NCBI GenBank assembly: GCA_034440635.1
Contig: JAOTON010000768.1
Coordinates: 434,001 to 498,000 of the forward strand
Direction: 5' to 3'
DNA: 64,000 nt
DNA from: Lepas anatifera
Lineage: Eukaryota; Arthropoda; Thecostraca; Lepadidae
Made by a program: the position numbers and the translations under genes. Each line of letters starts with the position of its first letter. The stretch's first letter is position 1. The notes under the pieces are model-generated. The model was not told the DNA's origin. It saw nothing but the letters and a program-made list of their open reading frames with translations, and searched no databases. Positions 12,842-23,890 of this stretch are shown piece after piece.

Positions 12842-14214
12842 TCAGTCTCATCTCTCGAGTGTACTCCAGTGCTGAATCCCAACAATATTCTGGTGCGGCC
12901 GTCTCACCTCTCGGCTGTACTCTAGTGAGGCCGTCTCACCTCTCGGCTGTACTCTAGTGTGGCCGTCTCCTTCTCGGCTGAACTCGGGGCGGCCGTCTCA
13001 CCTCTCGGTTGTACTCTAGTGTGGCCGTCTCACCTCTCGGCTGTACTCTAGTGAGGCCGTCTCACCTCTCGGCTGTACTCTAGTGTGGCCGTCTCACCTC
13101 TCGGTTGTACTCTAGTGGGGCCGTCTCACCTCTCGGCTGTACTCTAGTGTGGCCGTCTCACCTCTCGGTTGTACTCTAGTGTGGCCGTCTCACTTCTCGG
13201 CTGTACTCGGGCGCGGCCGTCTCACCTCTCGGCTGTACTCTAGTGAGGCCGTCTCACCTCTCGGTTGTACTCTAGTGTGGCCGTCTCACTTCTCGGCTGT
13301 ACTCGGGCGCGGCCGTCTCACTTCTCGGCTGTACTCTAGTGCGGCCGTCTCACCTCTCGGCTGTACTCTAGTGAGGCCGTCTCACTTCTCGGCTGTACTC
13401 TAGTGTGGCCGTCTCACCTCTCGGCTGTACTCTAGTGTGGCCGTCTCACCTCTCGGCTGTACTCTAGTGTGGCCGTCTCACCTCTCGGCTGTACTCGGGC
13501 GCGACAGTCTCACCTCTCGGCTGTACTCTGGCGTGGCCGTCTCACTTCTGGCTGTACTCGGGCGCGGCCGTCTCATCTCTCGGCTGTACTCTAGCGTGGC
13601 CGTCTCACTTCTCGGCTGTACTCGGCGCGACAGTCTCACCTCTCGGCTGTACTCGGGCGCGACAGTCTCACCTCTCGGCTGTACTCTAGCGTGGCCGTCT
13701 CACTTCTCGGCTGTACTCGGGCGCGGCCGTCTCACCTCTCGGTTGTACTCTAGTGAGGCCGTCTCACCTCTCGGCTGTACTCTAGTGAGGCCGTCTCACC
13801 TCTCGGCTGTACTCTAGTGAGGCCGTCTCACCTCTCGGCTGTACTCGGGTGCGGCCGTCTCACCTCTCGGGTGTACTCTAGTGAGGCCGTCTCACCTCTC
13901 GGCTGTACTCTAGTGAGGCCGTCTCACCTCTCGGCTGTACTCTAGTGTGGCCGTCTCACCTCTCGGCTGTACTCGGGCACGGCCGTCTCACCTCTCGGCT
14001 GTACTCGGGCGCGACGTCTCACCTCTCGGCTGTACTCTAGCGTGGCCGTCTCACTTCTCGGCTGTACTCGGGCGCGGCCGTCTCACCTCTCGGTTGTACT
14101 CTAGTGAGGCCGTCTCACCTCTCGGCTGTACTCTAGTGAGGCCGTCTCACCTCTCGGATGTACTCTAGTGTGGCCGTCTCACTTCTCGGCTGTACTCGGG
14201 TGTGGCCGTCTCAC
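12842..14214. repeat. 32-bp minisatellite derived from a TMTC2 exon end and its 5' splice site
   Basis: About 40 tandem units of 32 bp. On the plus strand the core is GGCCGTCTCACCTCTCGGCT followed by GTACTC and a variable hexamer (TAGTGx or GGGCGC). On the gene strand each unit reads GAGTACAGCCGAGAGGTGAG and ends ACGGCC, the same as the last bases of exon 14215-14462 plus its donor. Two unit classes occur (GAGAG/GTGAGA and GAGAA/GTGAGA), interspersed in blocks, which implies segmental amplification. A degenerate unit sits at 12842-12875. Confidence 0.95.
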
Positions 14215-14462
14215 CTCTCGGCTGTACTCGGGCGCGGCCGTCTCCAGGGCACGCTGGTACTGCTGCAGCGCCATAGTGGGCATGTCCTCTCGTTCTGCGT
14301 ACACCTTGCCCAGCTCCAGAGTACAGCCGACCCTGGCGGTGGCGTGGGCCCGCGGGTCCCTGGTGCGACCGCCGTCCAGCCTCTGGCATGCCTCCAGCAC
14401 GCCGCGCGCCGCCACCCAATGGCCCTGCTTGCCATGGGCCAGAGCCAAGTTCAGGTACGCTT
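14215..14462 (-). CDS. TMTC2: TMTC2 exon, TPRs 3-4
   Basis: 248 nt: two bases completing a codon (xAA), then 82 codons, ending phase 0 at GAG/GTGAGA. The acceptor follows CCGTCTCCGGCAG. The protein runs AYLNLALAHGKQGHWVAARG, then a loop with DPRAHATARVGC, then LELGKVYAERED and ALQQYQRALE, ending APEYSRE. The distance from ALE to the next exon's NIYN equals the TMTC2 spacing, which selects this donor among the many similar ones. The last 30 or so exon bases are themselves the first unit of the 32-bp minisatellite that fills the start of the intron (12.89-14.21 kb). The phase-1 acceptor does not match the phase-2 donor at 35441, so an exon is missing between them. Confidence 0.9.
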
Positions 14463-15076
14463 CTGCCGGAGACGGTACAACGCAGCTGAGTGCCTCGGAT
14501 ACCAGTCGCAAATGCCGCATCGTCCACTGTCCACGCACTGCGGCGCTGGCCGATGCTTAGTAATTGAATTGTTCGATTATGAGCTTTTGATATGCTCAGA
14601 GAAGAAACCCAAAATTATATTCAAATGCAAAAATGATGGTCGAGCGTTCAGATGGAAATTGCTTTCCTGACTTAATTTAAAAAAAACGCAAACATAGTTG
14701 TAACAGCAATTCTAAGTAAACTCTAAAGGGAATACAAATTCCCGGTCTATGAATTCATGGAGTCATAGGCCTAACAAATAGACATTATGAGCATCGCAAG
14801 CAACAACAGTAATGGACCGCACTGCACGCAGTCTGGGTAATCGTCAGCAACACGTGTAATTTGGGAGCACTTACGAGCAAATTGTCTTCGGTATCCTACT
14901 GCATCTTGATAACACCTTGTCGCTTCGCCATATTTCCCCTGAGAGTATAAAAGATTCCCTCTGAAACGGAGTAAGTCCTGTCATTTTCCACAAAACAGAC
15001 ACATTTGTGCACGGTGGCACATACAAAGGACGTTTCCTGGTTCCGTGGACATAGCAGGATAATACGTCACCCTCAC

Positions 15077-15269
15077 CCAGTCGCTGGCATTTCATATCGA
15101 CAAAATGAGGTTGGGTCCGGGTCGTCGGTGGCGCTCCTAATTTCAGCTGGCCTGCATAGCAGCGCAGGCAAGTGCTGAAATGGAGCTGCCGGGTATGGGT
15201 ACCGAGGCGGCTGTACCCGCCCAGCACGGGGCAGCGTCGGCCTCCCTCCTCGCACTTCCGCTCTTCGTT
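15077..15269 (-). CDS. Unassigned Cys-rich open segment, possible exon
   Basis: GC-rich open frame in the big TMTC2 intron, flanked by an AG (after CACTAG) and a GGGTGAGG donor-like site. It reads NEERKCEEGGRRCP, then VLGGYSRLGTHTRQ, FSTCLRCYAGQLK and, further on, MKCQRLG. I tested it as the missing TMTC2 TPR exon: no frame gives a TPR and the phase does not fit. It could be a gene-fragment relic, part of a nested gene, or chance. I do not recognise a domain. Confidence 0.18.
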
Positions 15270-15353
15270 CTAGTGACGGAGCTTCATCTAAAAACATCGT
15301 GTCGCCACAAATATATTTTCTTCAGGAAACTGCAAATAATTTCCGACTGTAGC

Positions 15354-15778
<425 letters not shown>

Positions 15779-15791
15779 TACTGGCTGCAAC

Positions 15792-16386
15792 CAGTGACGG
15801 ATCTAGGATTTCGTTAAGGGGGGGCAGGCTCGGAGGGCGCCGAACCTGGGGGCACCGAACCTGAGGGGCGCCAATTTCAGTGGCGGAACTAGCCGGTCGG
15901 TTTGGGAGGGGCAGACCAAAGTCGAAAAGCAAAAAAACCGTCACGCAATAAAAAGGTGCACAACCAATATCAGTTGCCGGTAGAATTTTGGGTATTTGAG
16001 GCGAAAAGCTAAAAAAAAACGTCACGGGGTGAAAACTATGGGCTCGAGATACTTCTTCCTATCCAAGGCTGGCTATACTATGAACGGCTATATAATAACT
16101 GAGAATTATTGATATTTACTCCATGATTCTGATGAAGGGCTGTGCCCGAATATATAATCTTCAGTATTTTTTACATTTCCGGATTCGAGGGAACAGGCCA
16201 GGGAACATTTCATCAACTTATGATCTGTTTGAAGTTGAGAGTTGAAACACCAAAATCTTGCTTATAAACTAAAAATGAGTAGGGGAAAAAGGAGGTCGAT
16301 CGCTTTGGGGGTCAAAAACATAGTTTTGCCCCGAGCTTTTCCGTTTGGGGGAATGCATTTTTGCCTCCCCCTTGGATCCGCCACTG
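15792..16386. mobile_element. TIR element with CAGTGxCGGATC ends
   Basis: Starts CAGTGACGGATCTAGG and ends CTTGGATCCGCCACTG, inverted ends with a G/C-rich subterminal region. Similar terminal motifs recur alone near 4155, 22025, 45255, 49350 and 55240, showing a dispersed family. A fragment of the foldback element (16062-16215) lies inside it. Confidence 0.55.
16062..16215 (+). mobile_element. Foldback element arm fragment with hammerhead-like motif
   Basis: About 150 bp matching the outer arms of the foldback element at 37917-40745 (TTACTCCATGATTCTGATGA then AGGGCTGTGCCCGAAT and the GGCCAGGGAA end). CTGATGA at 16129-16135, a GGGC/GCCC stem and GAA resemble a degenerate hammerhead core. Confidence 0.6.
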
Positions 16387-16729
16387 GCCAATTTACTACC
16401 CGAAAGGCGGCCAGTGTCAATGAAAAGCGCGTTTAAAAAAGGATTTGTAGATGCTTATTTTCATGAAAGCTTCTCTTAGTGAGGACATGTTCACGTTTAC
16501 CATCAAGCATATTTCGGGCCAGCTAACGACTGGCACCTTGGTAGAAAATGCTGAAAGCACCCACTGACACTAACTGAAGCACGATGAGCAAATAATACAG
16601 TTATCTTCGTTCATGGCGAAAACTGAGGTGTCGTATCCACCACCTCCACCTATCACATTTGTCCTGGCTAACGGCTTCATACTGAAATAGCCGATTGACG
16701 CTAACCTGAGCCTCATAGGCCGCAGAACC

Positions 16730-17430
16730 TCTGCGCGCCTGGGCCGCTGAGTTTTTGGTGCCTTCCCTGAGTTTATATCGAGTCCCCTCAACTAATCTGA
16801 GACCGCTTTAGTTAACCAGGCCCTCACACTGAACTTGAAACCTATATGTCGCCGCTGAAGCTTATTAAGCTTTTCGGGGCCCTTTTATTGATATAGGGCC
16901 ACCTCAACAGGTCCTGGGCCCTCCGAGCTAAAAGCTGGAGCTCTGAGCTCTGAGCCCCAAGCTGGATTAGTGTCCCTTAAGCTGGTCAGGGTCCCCTGGG
17001 TTGGTACTGTTTTCGTTTAACTGATATAGATCCCTTCAGCTAGTTTGGGGCCCGTTGTGCGTATCTGGGCACTAGTTCGTCGAGGCACCCAGCTAGTCTG
17101 GCCCTATTAGTTTTATGGGCCTTCTGAGCTTCTGCAGGGTCCCCTAAGCGTGTCTGGGCTCCATGAGTTGAAAATTGGACCCCTTGGTTAGTTTTGAGTC
17201 CCTGAGCTTATTTAGTAACTGTTTAAATAGGTAGGCACCCCACGCTGGTCTTGAGAATCCTGTGTTGGCACTGAGGTCAAATGAGCTCGTCGGGGCCCTT
17301 ATCTGCTTTGAAGACCCTCAGCTGATTTTGGAGACGCAAAATCCCTCCTACCGGATTCTACCCATGCCAGATTTCCTGACTCCCTGAGGGCCCCTGGGGG
17401 CCATTGGGGATTTTTCCCGCGATCAGCGCT
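16730..17430. repeat. Degenerate short-period repeats
   Basis: Loose tandem copies of a roughly 20-25 bp motif resembling GGGTCCCCTGAGCTAGTCTG. It is strongly diverged and similar in style to the 18.5-22 kb field but with a different consensus. Confidence 0.5.
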
Positions 17431-17464
17431 GGGGTCCCTCCCCGAGACAAAGCTTACAACATGT

Positions 17465-18263
17465 CTCTGTCTCTATACTCTAGCGTCTGCCAGAGTTGAG
17501 CTAGAATCATTTTAGGCACAATTCGATTCCTCTCGTTACGGCGAATCATGAAATAATGTATAATGTGACTATACTAGGTTAAAACATAAAAATGACCTGA
17601 CCTAAGGTTAGGTAAATGTCACCATCTAGCCTAAAATAGTCAGTATGCATATCAATCAACTCACAATAACAATAAAAAATGGTATCAAAATACGGGTTTT
17701 ATCAATATTTCCTGCAAATCAATTGACCCAAGTCTTAAAACCGGCTTAGGAAGCCCCAGATGAACTCTCAGAGGTAACATGTCTAAACTTGCAACATGAA
17801 CCGATAAAGAGGCCTAGGGTACTATGATTTGGGGAATCCGAAGGTATTTCAAGCGGCGTCTGCAGACATAGAGCAATTTTTCCGAAAATTTCAGTTTTAC
17901 CCCATGCATTTTCAATGGAGAGGTCATGATTCGTACCTGTCCCTAGGTCATCGACGGGAAAAATCCCGGAATAAATTTATTAGTACTTTTTGGGGCCATT
18001 ATATGGTACAAGTTTGAATTCGATAGATTCATCCTTCTCTTACTTACGCCAACTTAAACATTTTTTGGGGTGAGGTCACTTGACCTGCACTGGTGACCTG
18101 ACCTGAGATGACGCAACCTTAAATTTTGAGGGAAAGTTGCGGAATTGATCAATGATAAGGTGTGACAAGTACTGTGTCGCTTCGCGCCGACGTTTTTTCG
18201 TGCCACTGGGAGACCTCGAGGGGGTGTTCAAGCACCCCCCAACGGGCCGGAACGGGGCGTAAA
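17465..18263 (-). mobile_element. TTAA-type element, family D copy (minus orientation)
   Basis: Shares order of blocks with 36610-37455 and 62603-63400: a TTCCTCTCGTTACGGCGAAT block, TGACCT arrays, GACCTGCACTGGTGACCTGA, a CGCTTCGCGCCG hairpin and a GAGGGGGTGTTCAAGCACCC end ending GGAACGGGGCGTAAA (a decayed TTAA). Non-autonomous. Confidence 0.65.
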
Positions 18264-18559
18264 TACTCTAGAACAGGGCTGAGGCCAAAAGGGAAGGCTC
18301 TAAACAATGTCTGAAGTTTTGGGGTCAAGGTCCTTCAAGGTCATTGACCTATTACGGCACAACCCAACATATTATGCCTAATTTACGCTATAACTAGCGC
18401 TGTGCCCAAGCTTACCAATGACTTTTGATCAAGCCTTGATCATCAAGGTCAGTGGCCTTTAAAATTGACCTGTTACCTTGATCTAAACACTGAATAACCT
18501 TTACTTTGATGTAATAGCATACATTATAATAGGTGTCGTAACATTATGCAACGTCATTT

Positions 18560-21500
18560 AGGGGCTGTCCAGGAGTAACTGTGCTCATCAGGGACACCTA
18601 TGCTCTCTGGAGGGGCCTTTGCTTCGATGAGGCACCTGTGCCACCCAGGGGCGCCTTCGCTCCCCAATGGACGCAACCTAGCTATCCAGGGGCATCTTTG
18701 CTGTTCCGGGGTGCCTTTGATACCCAGTGCCCAAGGGGAGCTTTTTCTTATCCATGTTCACCTTGGTATTGAGGGGCGTATTTTTATTCAAGGTAACCTA
18801 TTCTACCCAGTGGCGCCTACCCTATGCAAGGGAAGCTTAGGCTATCCAAGGGGCGGCAATTTGCTATACATAGGGCGCCCTTATGCTCTCGATGGGCACC
18901 TCATTCAGAGGGTACATCTGATATCCAGGGGCGCTTTTCCTATCAGCAGGGCACCTGTGCCATCCTGGGGCTATTCCTATCAAGGGACGCTGCTGTTATT
19001 CAGGAATACCTACACCACTGTCGAGGGTCGGCTTTGCAACCCAGAGGCGCCTTCACTTCTTAGGAAGTTTGGCGCCCGTGTTTTAAGGAGTGCTTTGGCA
19101 TCGATTGATTGCTCTATTATTGGGCTTAGGTGCGCGTGAACCTTGAGCTCATGTAGCGCCCATATTGTTGCTAAGGAACGCTTATGCTATCAAAGGGCGC
19201 CTTTACTATCCAGGGCCTCTGTTTTATTCAAGGCAGTCTGTTCTATCCACGGGTATCTGATATTTCGGGGGCGGTGCCTAGGTTATTCAGGAGGCGGTTT
19301 TTTCTCCACAGGGGCGCTCTATTGCTTTCCAGGGGCGCCATTACGCCCAGGGGTGTCTTTCTATCCAGGGGTGGATATGCTCTCTAGGTGTATTTTTCAA
19401 TCACAGACATGATTGAAATATATGCCCCTACGTTATCCTGGGGTGCTTTTTGTCTCCGGTAAGGCGCTATTTTTCTCTTCCGGGCACCAGTTTATCCAAG
19501 GGCACCTATGCTGTCCAGAGAACCTTTGTTATCTAGGGCTGCCTTCGCTGTTAAGGGGCACCTTTGCTAACCAAAGGGAGCATTTTACTTTCCTGGAGTG
19601 CCTATTTCCATCTAAGGGAATGCTTATAAACATATGCTTTCTTGGGACGCCTTTGCAAACATGGGGCGCACTTTTCTATCCAGGGGCGCCTTTGCACTTG
19701 AGGGGGCGCCTCTGCAATCCAGGAGGAGCCCAAAATAGATGGAGAATAAAAATTCTGAAATAAGGCGCTCGAACACTGAAATAAGGTGCATAGTTATCAG
19801 AAAAAGGCACTCATCTGCTGAGCGGGGAGGACTGCTGGTTGGTGAGGGCAGCGTTCTCGGAAGTGGGGCGCACATACTGAAAAAGGCACCCGGTTGCAGC
19901 GATGGAGCACTAAGCCTTCAGTTATAGGTTAATGAAATGTGGTTAAAGGCAGCTCATGCTCAAATTGAGCGCTCGAGCCCTGTAACAGAGCGCGTGACTG
20001 TCGGACAGGTGTGCCAAACCATAGACAGTAGGTCAGCTGAAGATAGAAAGGGACACCTATGATATCCTGGGGGCGCCTGTACTCGCAGGTGAGGCGCTTG
20101 TTTTCTTTCTCAGGCGCCTAGTTTATCCATGGCCGCCTATGCTGTCCAGATCATCTATTTCAAGAATGGTTAACTTTGCTGTCTAAGGGCGCCTTTGCTA
20201 TCCAAGGGCGCATATGATATCTGTAGGGCGCTTTATGCAAAGGGCGCCTAGGCTGTCCAAGGGCGCCGTCCTAACCAAAGGCCGCCTTTCACTTTCCCTG
20301 AAGTGCCTATTTCTATGTAAGGGGTGCATATATTATCTAGGAGTGCCCTTGATATACGGAGATGCCTTTTTGTCCAGCGGCGTCTTTGCTCTTGAGGGGC
20401 GCTGCTCCAATCCAGGGTAGCTGAAGATGGATAAGGGACATCTATGTTATACAGGGGGAACCTGTACTTTCCAATGGGGCGCTCATTTTCCTTCCCAGGC
20501 ACCTAGTTTATCTAGGGGGCGCCTAGGCTATCCAAAGGCGCCTTTACTACCGAAGGGGTGCCTTCCTAGGGGCGCCTTTGCTATCCAGGGGCGCCTTTGC
20601 TGTCCACAGCACTTGGGTTATCCAGGGTTGTCTTTGCTTTCCAGGGGCGCCTTTGCTATCCAAGGGTGCATATGACATCCGTAGGGTGCTTTTTCCAGTG
20701 GACGCCTAGGCTATCAAAGGGCGCCTTTTTCTACCCAAGGTGAGCATTCTATTTTCCTAAGGCGCCTATTTCTATCTAAGGGGCGCTTATGCTGTCCAGG
20801 GCACCTATGTTACCAAGATTTGCCTTTGATGCCCAGGGGCGCCTTTCCTAGCCAAGGACACATATTGTATCCGTAGGGCGCTTCATCCAGGGGGGCGCCT
20901 AGGCTATCCAAAGGCGGCTTTTCTATCGAAGGGGTGCCTTCCTAGGGGCGCCTTTGCTACCCAGGGGCACCTTTGCTGTCCACAGCACTTGTCTTATCCA
21001 GGGTTGTCGTTGCTGTCCAGGGGCGCCTTTGCTATCCAAGGGTGCATATGTAACATCCGTAGGGCACTTTTTCCAGTGGGCGGCTAGGCTATCAAGGGGC
21101 GCCTTTTTCTACCCAAGGTGAGCATTTTATTTTCCTATAGTGCCTATGTCTATCTAAGGGGCGCTTACGCTGTCCAGGGCACCTATGTTACCAAGATTTG
21201 CCTTTGCTGCCCAGGAACGCCTTTCCTAGGCAACGGTGCATTTGATACCCGTAGGGCGCTTCATCCAGGGGCGCCCAGGCTATCCAAAGGCAGCTTTTCT
21301 ATCGAAGGTCTGCCTTCCTAGAGGCGCCTTTGCTACCCAGGGGCGCCTTTGCTGTCCACAGAACTTGTGTTATCCAGGGTTGTCTTTGCTGTCCAGGGGC
21401 GCCTTTGCTATCCAAGGGTGCATATGAAATCCGTAGGGCGCTTTTTCCAGTAGGCGCCTAGGCTATCAAAGGGCGCCTTTTTCTACCCAAGATGAGCATT

Positions 21501-21980
21501 TTATTTTCCTAAGGCGCCTATTTCTATCTAAGGGGCGCTTATGCTGTCCAGGGCACCTATGTTACCACGATTTGCCTTTGCTGCCCAGGGGCGCCTTTCC
21601 TAGCCAAGGGCGCATATGATATCCGTTGGGCGCTTCATCCAGGGGGCGCCTAGGCTACCCAGGGGCGCTTTATCCAGGGAGCGCCTAGGCTACTCAAGGG
21701 TGCATTAGTTACCCATGGCGCAATCATGCTATCTAGTGGCGCCTTTTCTTTGCCGGGCGCTTTTGTTAGCTTTCTAAATTTCATATTGAACATTTTACTG
21801 GGGCACAAAAGACCAGTAAAGGCGTCTAGTGTTTGGGCAGGGGCGCTTTGCCACGGTTTTAAGGACTATGTGTTAATTCAAGTGGAATAAGTGGTATCTA
21901 CCACCTTGGCGCACGAAATGGGTACAGGCGCGCCGCTCATATCGGGCGCCGAAGGCGCCCGATATGAGCTAAGCTATGCT
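18560..21980. repeat. GGGGCGCCTTTGCTATCCA degenerate minisatellite field
   Basis: About 3.4 kb of degenerate units of roughly 20-30 bp around a GGGGCGCCTTTGCTATCCA core. A higher-order repeat of 376 bp is visible: the marker CGAAGGGGTGCCTTCC starts at 20551 and 20927 and a variant at 21303. The left half (18.56-20.2 kb) is more diverged and not obviously in higher-order register. No coding capacity. Confidence 0.85.
20551..21660. repeat. 376-bp higher-order repeat, three copies
   Basis: Three consecutive copies starting at 20551, 20927 and 21303, each with the same series of landmark variants (CACAGCACTTG or CACAGAACTTG, TTGTCTTTGCTTTCC-like, GTGAGCATT, ACCTATGTTACCA). The third copy degrades after about 21,650. 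Confidence 0.85.
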
Positions 21981-22046
21981 GAGGCGCTTCGGAGCTAAGG
22001 GGGCCCGGGCCCCCTGGGCCCCCCTTGGATCCGTCACTGGCTGTAA

Positions 22047-22048
22047 CA

Positions 22049-22101
<53 letters not shown>
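22047..22101. repeat. (TA)n microsatellite
   Basis: Pure TA after a GTAACATATATG lead-in, next to the Penelope-like remnant. Confidence 0.97.
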
Positions 22102-22104
<3 letters not shown>

Positions 22105-22109
22105 GGATA

Positions 22110-22660
22110 TTAGAATATGTTGGCTGTAATCTTTCTTTTATACATTTTTTATTAAAAACGACGGCATATTTCAGTTTAATGTTCTTCTTCTGTTGTTTCT
22201 CTTTTCTCCGTACCACTCTTCTATTATCAGTGTCCAAAGAAAAGCTATGTTTCCTAAGTTCATTTACGACGTTTCGGTGATAAATACATCCACCATCATC
22301 AGGCATTAATAATATGTTTATACACCGGCTTTACAGTTTACAACTTCACTATTATTAAAAGGTAAAAGACGGGGACTAAGACCTATGTTTATACGGTCAA
22401 GAATTCGATAATTATAAGTGAAAATATTGAACGCTTGTAACGACAGAAAATTAATGATCGATCGTGCTGTTTCATATGGAAGACTTCTCGTGTAGATATA
22501 CATAAAGAGATTCCAATCTAAGGAACTCGCGGTGTAGTACCAAAGTATACCACCCCCTTGACCCAAATGGATGCTGCTAAGGGTTATTATGCCGTAATGA
22601 TCCAGCTGGTTGTTCATGCTGGGATTTCGGTCCATAATTAAGGCAGCCTCGAGAATTTTT
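22110..22660 (-). mobile_element. Penelope-like retroelement remnant
   Basis: On the minus strand an open frame near 22560-22655 reads KILEAALIMDRNPSMN, the typical C-terminal end of a GIY-YIG endonuclease domain as in Penelope-like elements. Downstream on the same strand lies a hammerhead core (22268-22302) embedded in GAAACGTCGTAAATGAAC, the usual Penelope end sequence. The intervening frame does not resemble RT. 5' truncation is typical of these elements. Confidence 0.7.
22268..22302 (-). ncRNA. Hammerhead ribozyme core (Penelope type)
   Basis: Minus strand: CTGATGA (22302-22296), a stem-loop closing GGTG...CACC, then GAAAC and GTC. All catalytic core bases of the type I hammerhead (CUGAUGA, GAAA, GUC cleavage triplet) are present. 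The very short ACGU stem III is the form known from Penelope-like elements, which may need dimerisation. Confidence 0.7.
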
Positions 22661-22781
22661 CTGTCTTTTTCTGTTGTTTTCCTTTGCTAAGATTGTGGTG
22701 CTGCTGTTGAGGTCCTGTCTGGTGAGTTAGCGTTGGTGTTTCTGTTTGGTATGTAGCAGTGAACCACCGGCTTGTAGGTGG

Positions 22782-22839
22782 CAGGTGAGTCTCCGAGTGA
22801 GTCTCTAGGTGAGTCTACGCTCTCTCGGAGACTCACCTG
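22782..22839. repeat. Inverted repeat with GTGAGTCT copies
   Basis: Perfect 16-bp arms CAGGTGAGTCTCCGAG / CTCGGAGACTCACCTG around a loop that holds two further GTGAGTCT copies. It can form a stable hairpin and happens to carry donor-like sequences on both strands. Function unknown. Confidence 0.8.
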
Positions 22840-23890
22840 AAAACTCTATGGCCGGAACAATTGAATCACTGAAAGAACACACAGGAGCTGAGCAGAGTTT
22901 TGGCGAAGCTCGTGCCCCGTGCAGTGGCAAGGGTGGGTCAAAACATCATTTTTTTCGTATACCCATTAGGCCATGAGTTGGTTCTGCCTCATCCGAATAG
23001 ACGAAAACTCGGAATGCAGAGAGCACCAATGCAACGAGTTAGATTGCGAGATCAACACTCGCTCCAGTGGGCCTCCGGGCCACCCTCACCCTGTTGGGGA
23101 GGTTTCAAGCACCCTCCCCGATCTTGGCTCCTATGCGGGAAAGCGAAAAAAAAACTCGAAGCTAGTAAATAGCTCATACAAGTCAATGCAGAAACTACAT
23201 CAGTGGATTTTGGCTCAAGTCAATATTGGGGTTATCAAAGGTTAAAGGAGGTGACAGCTTAGAGAAGAGGGCCTGGGCTCTAGCGCTTTACAGAGATGAG
23301 TTAGGATCAATTTTCAGGCACCATTTGCTTCCTCTCGTTACGGTAAATGGGATGATGTATGATATGGCTATACTAGGTCAAAACATAAAAATTTCATGAC
23401 CCAAGGTCAGGTTAAGGTCACCCTCTGACCTTGCAAAGTCAATATGCATATCGATCGATTCGCAATAATGATCAAGACGTAATGGCATACAAGTAAAAGC
23501 TTACTCATCATTTCTTGCGAAGTTATTGACCCGAGTCTGAAAACCTGCTTAAGTAGTCCCAGATGACCTCTCAGAACTCACTGGTCCAAACTTGCAACTG
23601 GAGCCTGGAAGGGGCCTAGGATTTTACGATTTGGGAAAAAGGAAGGTATCATAGGCTGTATCTACAGAAACATAGTCATTTTCACCCGACTCCCGTTTTC
23701 CCATGCATTTCCAGTGGACAGGTACCTGACCCTAGTTCATCACACTATCAGTACCTGACCCAGTTCATCAATATGAGAAATCTCCAGTTCATCCATATGA
23801 GAAATCTCGGAATATGTTTTGTAGTACTCGGCGGGCCCATTATGTGATGAGTTTCAAGTGCGTAGATTAACTCTGTTCTTTCCTGTTATC

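Noticed and set aside
13149..13817. Plus-strand repetitive protein (AVSPLGCTLVWPSH-type repeats)
   Set aside because: Shadow of the 32-bp minisatellite. The frame is interrupted and the array derives from the minus-strand exon end.
14871..15297. Candidate for the missing TMTC2 TPR exon
   Set aside because: None of the three minus-strand frames shows the TPR pattern with the required phases; kept only as a low-confidence open segment.
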